DNA of 64,000 nt from JAYFNU01 sp034933305 (lineage in GTDB: Bacteria > Bacillota > Clostridia > Oscillospirales > Ruminococcaceae), in NCBI GenBank assembly GCA_034933305.1, contig JAYFNU010000019.1:6432-70431 (forward strand), in the 5' to 3' direction. A program made the position numbers and the translations under genes. Position 1 is the first letter of the stretch; the number at the start of each line of letters is the position of its first letter. The notes under the pieces are model-generated. The model ran no database searches, had not been told where the DNA came from, and saw only the letters and a program-made list of their open reading frames with translations. Shown here piece after piece: positions 37,218 to 44,700 of this stretch.

Positions 37218-37886
37218 ATGTTCAGATTCTGGGGTTCCGGTTCGCCGGAGGTCATGCGGCAGGTCGGCGCGATCGCCGTGCGCAGCACCGAAAATTTCAA
37301 CTGGACGTTCATCTTCATCCTCGCGGTCGTCTTCTACGTTTACTGGACGGAGATCCGCAACAAAAACTACCCGGCGGTGTGGGCGGGCCTCGCGCTGTAC
37401 GGCGTGCACTGGCTGTACGAGATCGTCAACGCCGTCATCGGCCACGTCTTCGGCTATCCGCTGTGGTCGGTGTCCAACGCGTCGACCACCTTCATCCTGC
37501 TCGTGGGCGTGTCCTGGGAGCTGTCGATGATGTTCGCGCTCGCCGGCGTCATCTCCTTCAAGATGCTGCCCGACGACCGCAGCGCGCGCTATTTCACAAA
37601 GAACGGCGGAAAGGGCGTCAGCTGCAAGCTCGCCGGCGCGCTCGAGATGGCGCTGCTGTTCGCGCTGTTCGAATCCTTCCTCGCGGGCACAAGCAACGGG
37701 TCGTTCCTGTGGGTCTACAAATGGTGGGGCGTGCTGCCGGTGTTCATCACGACCTATGTGCCGTTCTTCCTCGCGAGCAACTACGTCCCCGACATGGCGC
37801 CCAAAAAGCGGCGGGCCTTCCTGATCGGCCTGTGGGGGCTCGTGGCGGTGCTGCTCGCCGTGCTCATCCCGCTCGGGATCATTTAG
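37218..37886 (+). CDS. Polytopic membrane protein of unknown function
   Basis: The membrane protein of 222 residues probably has six helices, roughly at 27-45, 53-75, 85-112, 138-158, 165-187 and 200-220, with short charged loops. Conserved-looking features are the aromatic NFNWTFIFILAVVFYVYWTE block and WSVSNASTTFILLVGVSWELSMMF. No enzyme motif is visible and I do not recognise the family. It follows the GNAT gene by 75 bases. Those bases include a GC hairpin (about 37157-37179) without a T run. AGAGGGG ribosome site. Confidence 0.78.
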   Translation: MFRFWGSGSPEVMRQVGAIAVRSTENFNWTFIFILAVVFYVYWTEIRNKNYPAVWAGLALYGVHWLYEIVNAVIGHVFGYPLWSVSNASTTFILLVGVSWELSMMFALAGVISFKMLPDDRSARYFTKNGGKGVSCKLAGALEMALLFALFESFLAGTSNGSFLWVYKWWGVLPVFITTYVPFFLASNYVPDMAPKKRRAFLIGLWGLVAVLLAVLIPLGII

Positions 37887-37934
37887 GCCCCGCGGGCGGC
37901 TTTCGCGCTTTCCCGCGGATGCGGAAAAAAACGC

Positions 37935-37963
37935 TTGCAATTGCCGTCTCAATCTGCTATTAT
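37935..37963 (+). promoter_or_regulatory. Promoter of rpmB
   Basis: TTGCAA (37935-37940), 17-base spacer, TATTAT (37958-37963). A leader of about 33 bases ends in an AAGGAGG ribosome site. Confidence 0.75.
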
Positions 37964-38002
37964 ACTATTCGCGACTATTTCAGTTATAAGGAGGTGCAGA
38001 GT

Positions 38003-38191
38003 ATGGCTAAATGCGAAATCTGCGGAAAGGGAGTCGCCTTCGGCATCAAGGTATCCCACTCCCACAGGCGTTCAAACAGGACCTTCAAACCGAACGTCAG
38101 GCGTGTCAAGGCGATGGTCGACGGTACCCCGAAGCACATCTACGCCTGCACCCGTTGTCTGCGTTCCGGCAAGGTAAACCGCGCAGTATAA
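38003..38191 (+). CDS. rpmB: 50S ribosomal protein L28
   Basis: L28 of 62 residues, starting MAKCEICGKGVAFGIKVSHSHRRSNRTFKPN. Two CxxC pairs (CEIC at 4-7, CTRC near 50) make this the zinc-binding form. The ATG at 38003 follows AAGGAGG by eight bases. It is transcribed alone between its promoter and terminator, usual for Firmicutes. Confidence 0.97.
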   Translation: MAKCEICGKGVAFGIKVSHSHRRSNRTFKPNVRRVKAMVDGTPKHIYACTRCLRSGKVNRAV

Positions 38192-38213
38192 ACGACGTTT
38201 GGATCCGCTGCAA

Positions 38214-38243
38214 AGACCCGCTCCGACAGGGGCGGGCTTTTTG
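38214..38243 (+). terminator. Intrinsic terminator of rpmB
   Basis: CCCGCTCC pairs with GGGGCGGG (one G-U) around GACA, followed by CTTTTTG. Confidence 0.85.
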
Positions 38244-38256
38244 TTGTCCGCGGGCG

Positions 38257-38285
38257 TTGCCGCGCGGGGCGCCGTGTGGTACACT
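38257..38285 (+). promoter_or_regulatory. Promoter of the tandem glycosyltransferase gene
   Basis: TTGCCG (38257-38262), 17-base spacer ending GTGTGG, then TACACT (38280-38285). The GTGTGGTA context matches that of the GNAT promoter. Confidence 0.6.
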
Positions 38286-38315
38286 GGACACAGGAAACGA
38301 AAGAAAGGCGCAGCT

Positions 38316-40145
38316 ATGGACAGAGGCTCGAAGCCCGTGCCCGCGTGGGCAAACAGCAACCCGCTCTTCAAATACGGCTACAAGACCGTGCGCATGCTCA
38401 AAAACGAGGGGCTCGCGCAGACGGTCTTCGCGGCGAAATACGTCACGCGCCGTTACTTCAAGCTGAAAAGCATCAAAAAGGCTTTTTACCTCACGCCGGA
38501 GCAGCGCGCGCAGCAGCAGGCGGCGGTCTTCCCCTGCATGCCGCTCGTCAGCGTCGTCGTGCCGCTGTACAACACGGACGAGGGCTATCTGCGCGACCTC
38601 ATCGGATCGGTCCGCGCGCAGAGCTACCGGAACTGGGAGCTGTGCCTCGCCGACGGCAGCGACGCCGCGCACGGCAGCGTCGGCGACATCGCGCGGGAAT
38701 CTGCGGCCGCTGACGCGCGCATCCGCTACAAAAAGCTCGAAAAAAACGAGGGCATCGCCGGCAACCGCAACGCCGCCGTCCGCATGTCGAGCGGCGCGTA
38801 TGTCGGCCTGCTCGATCACGACGACCTGCTCGCGCAGTCGGCGCTGTACGACGTCGTCGAAGCGATCAACGCGACGGGCGCGGATTTTCTCTATTCCGAC
38901 GAGGCGACGTTCGTCAATAAGCCGTCCGACAGCCGCTCGATGCATTTCAAGCCCTGCTTTTCGCCCGACTTCCTGCGCGGATGCAATTACATCTGCCATT
39001 TCTCCGTCATCCGGCGCTCGCTCCTCGATGAAACGGGGCTGTACGATCCGGCGTTCGACGGCAGCGAGGACTACGATTTCACGCTGCGCGTCACGGAGAA
39101 AGCGAAAAAGATCCACCACATCGCGAAGCCCCTGTACTACTGGCGCATTCACGCGGGCTCCGTCGCCGCCGACATCTCCGCGAAGCCCTACGCCTACGAC
39201 GCCGCGCGCCGCTCGGTGCAGGCGCACCTCGACCGCACGGGGCTCAGGGGCACCGTCGTCTACTCGAAGGCCGTGCCGATGATGCGGGTCATTTACGACA
39301 TCATCGGCGAGCCGCTCGTGTCGATCATCATCCCCTCCTGCGACCACGCCGACATGCTCGGAAAATGCATCGGCTCGGTGCTCGGGAAAAGCACGTACAA
39401 GAATCTGGAGATCATCGTTCTCGAGAACGGCAGCAAGGAAGACGCGACCTTCGCGTATTACAAGTCGCTCGCGGGCAACCCGCGCGTGCGCGTCGTCGCC
39501 TACGACAAACAGAACGTGCCGTTCAACTTTTCCGCGCTCAACAACTATGCGCGGCAGTTCGCGAAGGGAGAGCAGCTGCTGTTCCTGAACAACGACATCG
39601 AGGTCATCACCCCCGGCTGGATCGAAGAGATGCTCATGTTCACCCAGCGGGCCGACGTCGGCGCGTGCGGCATCAAGCTGCTGTACCCGAACGACACCGT
39701 TCAGCACGGCGGCATCGCGATGGGGGTGTGCGGCAGCGCGGCGAACCTCTGCCCGCTGTTCCCGCGCGATCACGAGGGCTACATGAGCCGCCTCGCCATC
39801 GCGTCGAACATGTCGGCGTGCACGGCGGCCTGCCTCATGGTCAAGGCGGCGGCCTTCGACGCCGTCGGCGGCTTCGACGAGCAGCTCGCGGTCAGCTTCA
39901 ACGACGTCGACTTGTGCCTCAAGCTGCGCGAAAAGGGATACCTCATCGTCTTCAATCCCGTCGCCGAGGCGTATCATTACGAATCCCGCACGCGCGGCTA
40001 CGACAAAAACGGCGAGAAAAAAGCGCGCATGGAGCGCGAAAAGGCGCTGCTGCGCAAAAAATGGCCGTCCTACTACGAGGAGGATCCCGGCGACCCGTAT
40101 TACAACAGGAACTTCGGCAAAAACAGCGTCAGCTACGACGCGTAA
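38316..40145 (+). CDS. Two-domain family 2 glycosyltransferase
   Basis: The protein of 609 residues contains two GT-A family 2 modules. The first (about 78-300) has PLVSVVVPLYNTDEGYLRDLI, GLLDHDDLL as the metal DxD-type site and DGSEDYDFTLR. The second (about 330-590) has PLVSIIIPSCDHADML, LLFLNNDIEVI and NDVDLCLKLREKGY. The N-terminal 75 residues are of unknown fold. Such tandem enzymes build rhamnan or teichoic-type glycans by alternating two linkages, so it may act on a cell-wall glycan. It is not adjacent to other polysaccharide genes. AAAGG ribosome site seven bases before the ATG at 38316. Confidence 0.9.
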   Translation: MDRGSKPVPAWANSNPLFKYGYKTVRMLKNEGLAQTVFAAKYVTRRYFKLKSIKKAFYLTPEQRAQQQAAVFPCMPLVSVVVPLYNTDEGYLRDLIGSVRAQSYRNWELCLADGSDAAHGSVGDIARESAAADARIRYKKLEKNEGIAGNRNAAVRMSSGAYVGLLDHDDLLAQSALYDVVEAINATGADFLYSDEATFVNKPSDSRSMHFKPCFSPDFLRGCNYICHFSVIRRSLLDETGLYDPAFDGSEDYDFTLRVTEKAKKIHHIAKPLYYWRIHAGSVAADISAKPYAYDAARRSVQAHLDRTGLRGTVVYSKAVPMMRVIYDIIGEPLVSIIIPSCDHADMLGKCIGSVLGKSTYKNLEIIVLENGSKEDATFAYYKSLAGNPRVRVVAYDKQNVPFNFSALNNYARQFAKGEQLLFLNNDIEVITPGWIEEMLMFTQRADVGACGIKLLYPNDTVQHGGIAMGVCGSAANLCPLFPRDHEGYMSRLAIASNMSACTAACLMVKAAAFDAVGGFDEQLAVSFNDVDLCLKLREKGYLIVFNPVAEAYHYESRTRGYDKNGEKKARMEREKALLRKKWPSYYEEDPGDPYYNRNFGKNSVSYDA

Positions 40146-40182
40146 GAGCCGGGCGCGCAGCCGGGACGCCGATACAGACATA

Positions 40183-40218
40183 AAGGGAGCGCGTCCCCGC
40201 CCGGGGACGCGCTCCCTT
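40183..40218. terminator. Strong hairpin between glycosyltransferase gene and pyrF
   Basis: A 16-base-pair inverted repeat (AAGGGAGCGCGTCCCC with GGGGACGCGCTCCCTT) around a four-base loop. The T runs are short on either side (TT; TTTA on minus), so it may work in both directions between these convergent genes. Confidence 0.75.
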
Positions 40219-40306
40219 GCGCTGTATTAAGAATATAAGACCGCGGCCCTGCCGCGGCGCGCGGAGGGGCCCGCCCGAAAGGCGGCTGCGGCCGCGCGGA
40301 CGGGGA

Positions 40307-41155
40307 TCAGCGGTCGAAAGCGGCCGCACGGAGCGCGTCGCGCAGCGTCTGCGCCGACGTGCGGACGTCCGCAAAGTAATCCGCCGCGTTGTCCGCCCTG
40401 CTCGAAAAGATGATCCCGCGCGAGCTGTTGACCATGAGCCGCCGCCCGTTGCGGCCGAAAATTCCCTTCAGATCGGCCGGCGACGCGCCCTGCGCGCCCA
40501 CCCCGGCGGCGAGCAGCGGCATATCCTCGCCCACGATCTCGCGCACGCGGCGCAGCTCGGGGATATAGGTCGCGCCCGCTTCCGCGATGAGGTTTCCGTT
40601 GATGTTCCAGTCGTGCGCGACGAGCCGCGCGACCTCCTCGTAGACCTGCCGTCCGTCCGCCAGCACCAGATGCTGGATCTCCGGCGCGGAGGGATTGCTG
40701 TCGTGCACGAACACCAGCACGCCCTTGGTCTCGTCCTCCAGATAGTCGCGCACCGTGTCCGAGCCGAACCACGGCGTCACGAGGACACAGTCGAAGCCCA
40801 GCCAGCCGAACAGCTCGCCCGCCACCATGCGCACCGACTCGCCCATTTCCGAGCGCTTGGTGTCGGCGAACAGGAGGATATCGGGGTATTTTTCCCTGAT
40901 GTAGGCGTTCGTCCGGCGAAGACCCTCCAGGCCCTCGGCGCCGAAGCCCGCGTAGAAGCTCACGTTGATCTTGTAGATGACGGCGATATCCGCGGTCGCG
41001 TCGACGACCCCGCGGTTGAACGCGAAGATGGCGTCGCTCACGGTGCGGTCCTCGCGCAGAAAGACGGGGATGCGGTCCCAGCGGCTGTCGAGCCCCACGC
41101 AGACGTGGGAATCCTTGGTGTCAAGCGAATGCTTGAGCGCATCGATGAATTTCAT
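40307..41155 (-). CDS. pyrF: Orotidine-5'-phosphate decarboxylase, PyrF type 2
   Basis: PyrF converts OMP to UMP. The protein has 282 residues, the longer type 2 form. SHVCVGLDSRWDRIP is the first phosphate-barrel motif, FADTKRSEMGESV holds the catalytic Asp-Lys pair, and PLLAAGVGAQGASPADL and LMVNSSRGIIF bind phosphate. The ATG at 41155 is preceded by GAGG at five bases; a GTG at 41173 lies inside a leader hairpin and is less likely. No other pyrimidine gene is nearby. Confidence 0.94.
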   Translation of the reverse strand: MKFIDALKHSLDTKDSHVCVGLDSRWDRIPVFLREDRTVSDAIFAFNRGVVDATADIAVIYKINVSFYAGFGAEGLEGLRRTNAYIREKYPDILLFADTKRSEMGESVRMVAGELFGWLGFDCVLVTPWFGSDTVRDYLEDETKGVLVFVHDSNPSAPEIQHLVLADGRQVYEEVARLVAHDWNINGNLIAEAGATYIPELRRVREIVGEDMPLLAAGVGAQGASPADLKGIFGRNGRRLMVNSSRGIIFSSRADNAADYFADVRTSAQTLRDALRAAAFDR

Positions 41156-41173
41156 TTGCACCTCACAAAGCAC

Positions 41174-41198
41174 ATCGGCGGCGAAAGCTGCCGCCGAT
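41174..41198 (-). promoter_or_regulatory. Leader hairpin of pyrF
   Basis: ATCGGCGGC and GCCGCCGAT form a perfect nine-base-pair stem with a seven-base loop in the pyrF leader. It lies between the promoter and the ribosome site and has no T run, so it is not a terminator. It may affect translation or stability of the mRNA. Confidence 0.5.
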
Positions 41199-41213
41199 CC
41201 TCAAATTTTTTCC

Positions 41214-41242
41214 ATTATACTTCACCCGCGCGATATGTTCAA
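41214..41242 (-). promoter_or_regulatory. Promoter of pyrF
   Basis: On the minus strand: -35 TTGAAC (41237-41242), 17-base spacer, perfect -10 TATAAT (41214-41219). Confidence 0.78.
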
Positions 41243-41273
41243 CGGTGAAAACGGGCCCCGGCGGATTTTGCGG

Positions 41274-41302
41274 TTGAAAAAACGGCGCACATGCGTTATT
41301 AT
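41274..41302 (+). promoter_or_regulatory. Promoter of the DUF554 gene
   Basis: TTGAAA (41274-41279), 17-base spacer, TATTAT (41297-41302); back-to-back with the pyrF promoter 31 bases away. Confidence 0.72.
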
Positions 41303-41332
41303 GTAAGCCAAGTTTTCACGGGAGGCACGGCA

Positions 41333-42049
41333 TTGACCGGAACACTCATCAACTGCGCGGCCATCGTCGCGGGCAGCGCCATCGGGCTCGCCGCGCGGCG
41401 CGCGCTGCGGCCGTCCGTCGAGGACGGCATCAACAAGGCGCTCGGCGCGGCCGTCATCGTGCTCGCGCTCGGCGGCATCGCCTCGAACATGCTCACCGTC
41501 AGCGACGGGGCCGTCTCGAGCGCCGGCGAGCTGCTGCTCATTGTCAGCATGGTGCTCGGCACGCTCGCGGGCGAGCTGCTCGACATCGACGGCGCGCTGC
41601 AGCGGCTGTCGCGCCGCATCGAAGCGCGCACAGGCGCCGGCGGCTTCGCAAAGGGCTTTTCGTCGGCGACGATCCTGTTCTGCGTCGGGGCGATGGCCGT
41701 CGTCGGTTCCATCAACGACGGCCTGCGCGGCGACAGCTCCATCCTCGTCATGAAGAGCGCGCTCGACTTCACCGCCGCCATCGTCCTCGCCGCGACGCTC
41801 GGCATCGGCGTGCTGTTCTCGGCCGTTTCCGTGCTGCTCTACCAGGGCGCCATCACGCTGCTGTCCCGGGCGCTCGAAACTTTTTTCGTCGGCGAGCTGC
41901 TCACGCAGTTCTGTCTCGTCGGATACACCATCATCCTGTGCATCGGCATCAACTTTCTCGCCGTCAACAAGATCAAGACCGCCAACATGCTGCCGGCGAT
42001 GCTCGTGCCCATCCTGTGGTCGCTGCTGCGGCGCGCGTTCGGCGCGTGA
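41333..42049 (+). CDS. DUF554 membrane protein
   Basis: The membrane protein of 238 residues has about six or seven helices. The start TGTLINCAAIVAGSAIGLAARR is typical of DUF554 (YdfK/YqgA), as are GFSSATILFCVGAMAVVGSINDGL and the C-terminal INFLAVNKIKTANMLPAMLVPI. Its role is unknown; transport is often suggested. The start is TTG at 41333, seven bases after GGGAGG; upstream ATGs lie in the promoter. Confidence 0.9.
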   Translation: MTGTLINCAAIVAGSAIGLAARRALRPSVEDGINKALGAAVIVLALGGIASNMLTVSDGAVSSAGELLLIVSMVLGTLAGELLDIDGALQRLSRRIEARTGAGGFAKGFSSATILFCVGAMAVVGSINDGLRGDSSILVMKSALDFTAAIVLAATLGIGVLFSAVSVLLYQGAITLLSRALETFFVGELLTQFCLVGYTIILCIGINFLAVNKIKTANMLPAMLVPILWSLLRRAFGA

Positions 42050-42108
42050 ATGAATCCCCCGCTTTTTGCCCACACTAACGGCAGTATCTGCCGAAAGGGT
42101 GAAAAGCG

Positions 42109-42993
42109 ATGCGCAGCGAAAAGCGCGCGAAATTCCGCGATTTCTGCAAGGGCTTCTTCATCACGCTCGCCGTGCTCCTGCCGCTGTACGCGGGCGTTTT
42201 CCTCTATCAGATGAACAGCCTCTCGGCCCGGGCCGCCCAGAGCGCGGCCGACCCGTTCGAAAAAGTGCCCGTGTCGGGCGCCAAAAGCTACAACCTCCTG
42301 CTGCTCGTGCGCGACAGCGTCGGCGGGCGGCTGCTGACGGCGAGCCTGCTGCGCTTCGACGTCACGGCCGGGCGCATCGTCGTGTGTGACATACCGGCGG
42401 CCGCCGTGCTGCTCGAAAACAAGCAGCCGCGCACCGTCTCCGAGATCTTCGCGTCGAAGGGCGCGCTCGGCGCCGCGGCGGCGATCCGCGGCACGCTGGG
42501 CGTCCCGCTGTCGGGCTATGCCGCGGCGGACACCGACGGGCTCGCCGCGCTCATCGACGCGCTCGGCGAATTCTCCTTCACGCTCAAGCAGCCGCTCGAG
42601 GCGCGCGACACCGAATGGCGGCTCGTCTACTCGAAGCAGGCCGGCACCTCCTGGTTCTCCGGCAACGACACGGCGAAGCTGCTCGTCTACGGCAATTACG
42701 CCCCGCCCGACGCCGCCGCGCTGCGGCAGGCGCTCTTCGAAGCGGCGCTGGTCGAATACGCGGGTCCCGATTTCCCCGCCGCGCTGTCTGCGGCCTATGA
42801 GAAGCTGGTCAACCGCCTCGACACCGACGTGAGCGTATCCGGTCTCTACAGCCTGACGCTCGCCGCCCAGGCGGCGTGCGCGAGCGGCGACTTCACCGTC
42901 CGCCGCGCCGACGGCGTTTTCAGCGGCGACCGCTTCGAGTTTTCCGCCGAGGCGCCCGCCGAACTCCGCCGCCTGTTCGGCAGCGATGGTTAA
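42109..42993 (+). CDS. LytR-CpsA-Psr-like membrane-anchored protein (divergent)
   Basis: The protein has 294 residues. An N-terminal membrane helix (about 15-35, FFITLAVLLPLYAGVFLY) leads to an extracellular domain with the LCP layout: SYNLLLLVRDSVGGRLLTASLLRFDVTAGRIVVCDIP, then VSEIFASKGALGAAAAIRGTLGVPLSGYAAADTDGLAALIDALG. The charged Asp/Arg residues that bind the polyprenyl phosphate are largely missing (for example, no R-x-D-T in the second strand). It is probably a degenerate LCP relative rather than an active glycopolymer ligase. Family assignment is by pattern only. Confidence 0.65.
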   Translation: MRSEKRAKFRDFCKGFFITLAVLLPLYAGVFLYQMNSLSARAAQSAADPFEKVPVSGAKSYNLLLLVRDSVGGRLLTASLLRFDVTAGRIVVCDIPAAAVLLENKQPRTVSEIFASKGALGAAAAIRGTLGVPLSGYAAADTDGLAALIDALGEFSFTLKQPLEARDTEWRLVYSKQAGTSWFSGNDTAKLLVYGNYAPPDAAALRQALFEAALVEYAGPDFPAALSAAYEKLVNRLDTDVSVSGLYSLTLAAQAACASGDFTVRRADGVFSGDRFEFSAEAPAELRRLFGSDG

Positions 42994-43037
42994 CAAAATA
43001 TTTACAAATTGATTACAAATTTTGTGCGGGGGCACCC

Positions 43038-43102
43038 TATAATAAAATCAACCGGTTACCCCTCGCCGACAGGCAGACAAAAGAGGGGTCAACCGGTTTT
43101 TT
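43038..43102 (+). promoter_or_regulatory. Promoter plus leader hairpin with AACCGGTT repeats
   Basis: TATAAT at 43038-43043 has a weak TTACAA about 19 bases upstream. Just after it, AACCGGTTACCCCTC (from 43050) pairs with GAGGGGTCAACCGGTT (to 43098, one bulge) and runs into TTTTTT, ending 11 bases before the lipoprotein start codon. It looks like an intrinsic terminator inside a leader. Each AACCGGTT is itself a palindrome. Confidence 0.55.
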
Positions 43103-43113
43103 GCTGAGGTTTT

Positions 43114-43722
43114 ATGAAAACTAGTCTGAGAAACTACATCGCGATGTGCGCGCTGCTCTGCGCCGTCCTGTGCGGCTGTTCGGCCGCAGCGGACGACCCG
43201 GGCGTGGCGCGCTTTGTCGCGCCGCTCGAAAACGGCGGCGAGAACATCATCCCGGCCGAAGCGCCGAGCGTCGCGCTGGGCGACAAGGCCGACGTCTACG
43301 GCGCGTCCGCTTCGAGCAGCACCGTATTCACGCCGGACGCCACCTGGACCATCCAGGAAAACTACTTCATCCACGAGGAATTCTATTTCATCATCCCCTC
43401 GGCGTGGCTCGACCATTTCAAATTCGAGACGACCACGGCCGAGATCAAGGGATATGTCAACCGCCAGTTCAATTTCGACTACACCGCGGACGGGACCGAC
43501 GTCAAGCTCATGCAGATCGAATGCGTCGAGCAGTCGCTGCTGGACGAGCTGGAGTTCTACAATTCCAAGCAGAAAATCGGGGCGAGCGCGGACGGGAAAT
43601 ACGTCTACTTCGTCACCTATTACGACACGACCATCCCGGAGGATGCGCCCTATACGTCGAACTGCATCAATATTCTCGGCATCCTCATGACGGACCGCGG
43701 CAAGATCACCCTGACCGTCTGA
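43114..43722 (+). CDS. Predicted lipoprotein of unknown function
   Basis: The protein of 202 residues has a lipoprotein signal: basic start MKTSLRNY, hydrophobic core AMCALLCAVL and lipobox CGC-SA with the likely modified cysteine at residue 22. The mature part has a low-complexity linker (to about 70) and then a mixed alpha/beta domain (WTIQENYFIHEEFYFIIPSAW, YVNRQFNFDYT, YVYFVTYYDTTIPEDAPY). I do not recognise the fold. It would sit on the outer face of the membrane. Confidence 0.8.
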   Translation: MKTSLRNYIAMCALLCAVLCGCSAAADDPGVARFVAPLENGGENIIPAEAPSVALGDKADVYGASASSSTVFTPDATWTIQENYFIHEEFYFIIPSAWLDHFKFETTTAEIKGYVNRQFNFDYTADGTDVKLMQIECVEQSLLDELEFYNSKQKIGASADGKYVYFVTYYDTTIPEDAPYTSNCINILGILMTDRGKITLTV

Positions 43723-43735
43723 GCCCGTCTTTCCG

Positions 43736-43762
43736 AAGCCGCCGCCCGCCGGCGGCTTTTTT
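43736..43762 (+). terminator. Intrinsic terminator of the lipoprotein gene
   Basis: AAGCCGCC and GGCGGCTT form an eight-base-pair stem around a seven-base loop, followed by six T in all. Confidence 0.87.
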
Positions 43763-43794
43763 GCGCCCGTTTCCTGTTTATTCGCGTTTAGATG

Positions 43795-43803
43795 TGGTAT
43801 ATT
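43795..43803 (+). promoter_or_regulatory. Extended -10 element before the VanY-like gene
   Basis: TGGTATATT: TATATT at 43798-43803 preceded by the GATGTGG context; the -35 region (about TGTTTA, 43775-43780) is poor. Confidence 0.45.
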
Positions 43804-43840
43804 ATATATATAATACATCAATGGAAATCAGGTAACCATC

Positions 43841-44629
43841 TTGACGAAAAAGCAGAAACGAAGAAGACGCAGAGTGATCGCGCGCATCCTGCTCGTCGTG
43901 ATCTTCGGCGGCGCGGTGTGGCTCGCGGTGCGCGGCGTGTCGGGTCTTATCGCGGCGCGGCAGGCGCCCGCCGTCCCCGAACAGACGCAGGAAGCGGCGG
44001 AGGACACCGCGGCCTCCGCGCAGCAGCCGGTCTTCACCGAACCCGAGCAGAGCGCGCCCGCCCCGTACGAGAAGGGCGCCGAGATCACCGAAAAGGACGG
44101 CGTGACCTATCTCACGCTCAACGGCTACACGATGCTGTATGTCAACAAACAGTATTCGGTCCCGCGGGATTACGGCGGGGGCATCGACGCCGAAGCGGGC
44201 GCGGCGGTGCAGCGGCTGTACGACGCGGCGGCGGCCGACGGGCTGACGATCTACACCGTGTCCGGCTACCGCAGCTACGACACGCAGAAATCCATCTATG
44301 AAAACTACGTCGCCACGAAGGGGCAGGCGTACACCGATACCATCTCCGCAAAGCCGGGGACCTCGGAGCATCAGACGGGCCTCGCCTTCGACGTCGGCGC
44401 GGGCAGCGACACGTCGACCGTGCTGTCCCAGCGCTTCGCGAATACGCCGGAATATGCGTGGCTCCAGGAGCACATGGCGGAGTACGGCTTCATCCTCCGC
44501 TATCCCGACGGCAAGACCGACTGGACGGGCTACGCCTACGAGCCGTGGCACATCCGCTACGTCGGGCCGGAGCTCGCGCAGTATATCCGCTCGACGGGCC
44601 TGTGCGTCGAAGAGCTCGCGCAGGCGTAG
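43841..44629 (+). CDS. D-alanyl-D-alanine carboxypeptidase, VanY-type M15B
   Basis: The protein of 262 residues trims D-Ala from peptidoglycan stems or precursors. A basic start (TKKQKRRRRR) is followed by one membrane helix (about 13-36) and an A/E/P/Q-rich linker to about 80. The M15 domain has SGYRSYDTQKSIY, the zinc motif GTSEHQTGLAFDVG and the C-terminal EPWHIRYVG with the third ligand and Glu-x-x-His. The start is a TTG at 43841; no ATG fits the frame, and a five-codon ATG mini-frame ending in TAA lies just upstream (43821-43835). Confidence 0.9.
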   Translation: MTKKQKRRRRRVIARILLVVIFGGAVWLAVRGVSGLIAARQAPAVPEQTQEAAEDTAASAQQPVFTEPEQSAPAPYEKGAEITEKDGVTYLTLNGYTMLYVNKQYSVPRDYGGGIDAEAGAAVQRLYDAAAADGLTIYTVSGYRSYDTQKSIYENYVATKGQAYTDTISAKPGTSEHQTGLAFDVGAGSDTSTVLSQRFANTPEYAWLQEHMAEYGFILRYPDGKTDWTGYAYEPWHIRYVGPELAQYIRSTGLCVEELAQA

Positions 44630-44645
44630 CACAAAGGCAAAACAA

Positions 44646-44677
44646 AGCTCCCTTCCCGAAAGGAAGGGAGCTCTTTT
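44646..44677. terminator. Intrinsic terminator between vanY-like gene and flavoenzyme gene
   Basis: AGCTCCCTTCC pairs with GGAAGGGAGCT around a five-base loop; CTTTTA follows on plus and CTTTGTTT on minus, so it can serve both convergent genes. Confidence 0.85.
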
Positions 44678-44700
44678 ATTTCTGTTCCGCCGGGCGCCGT

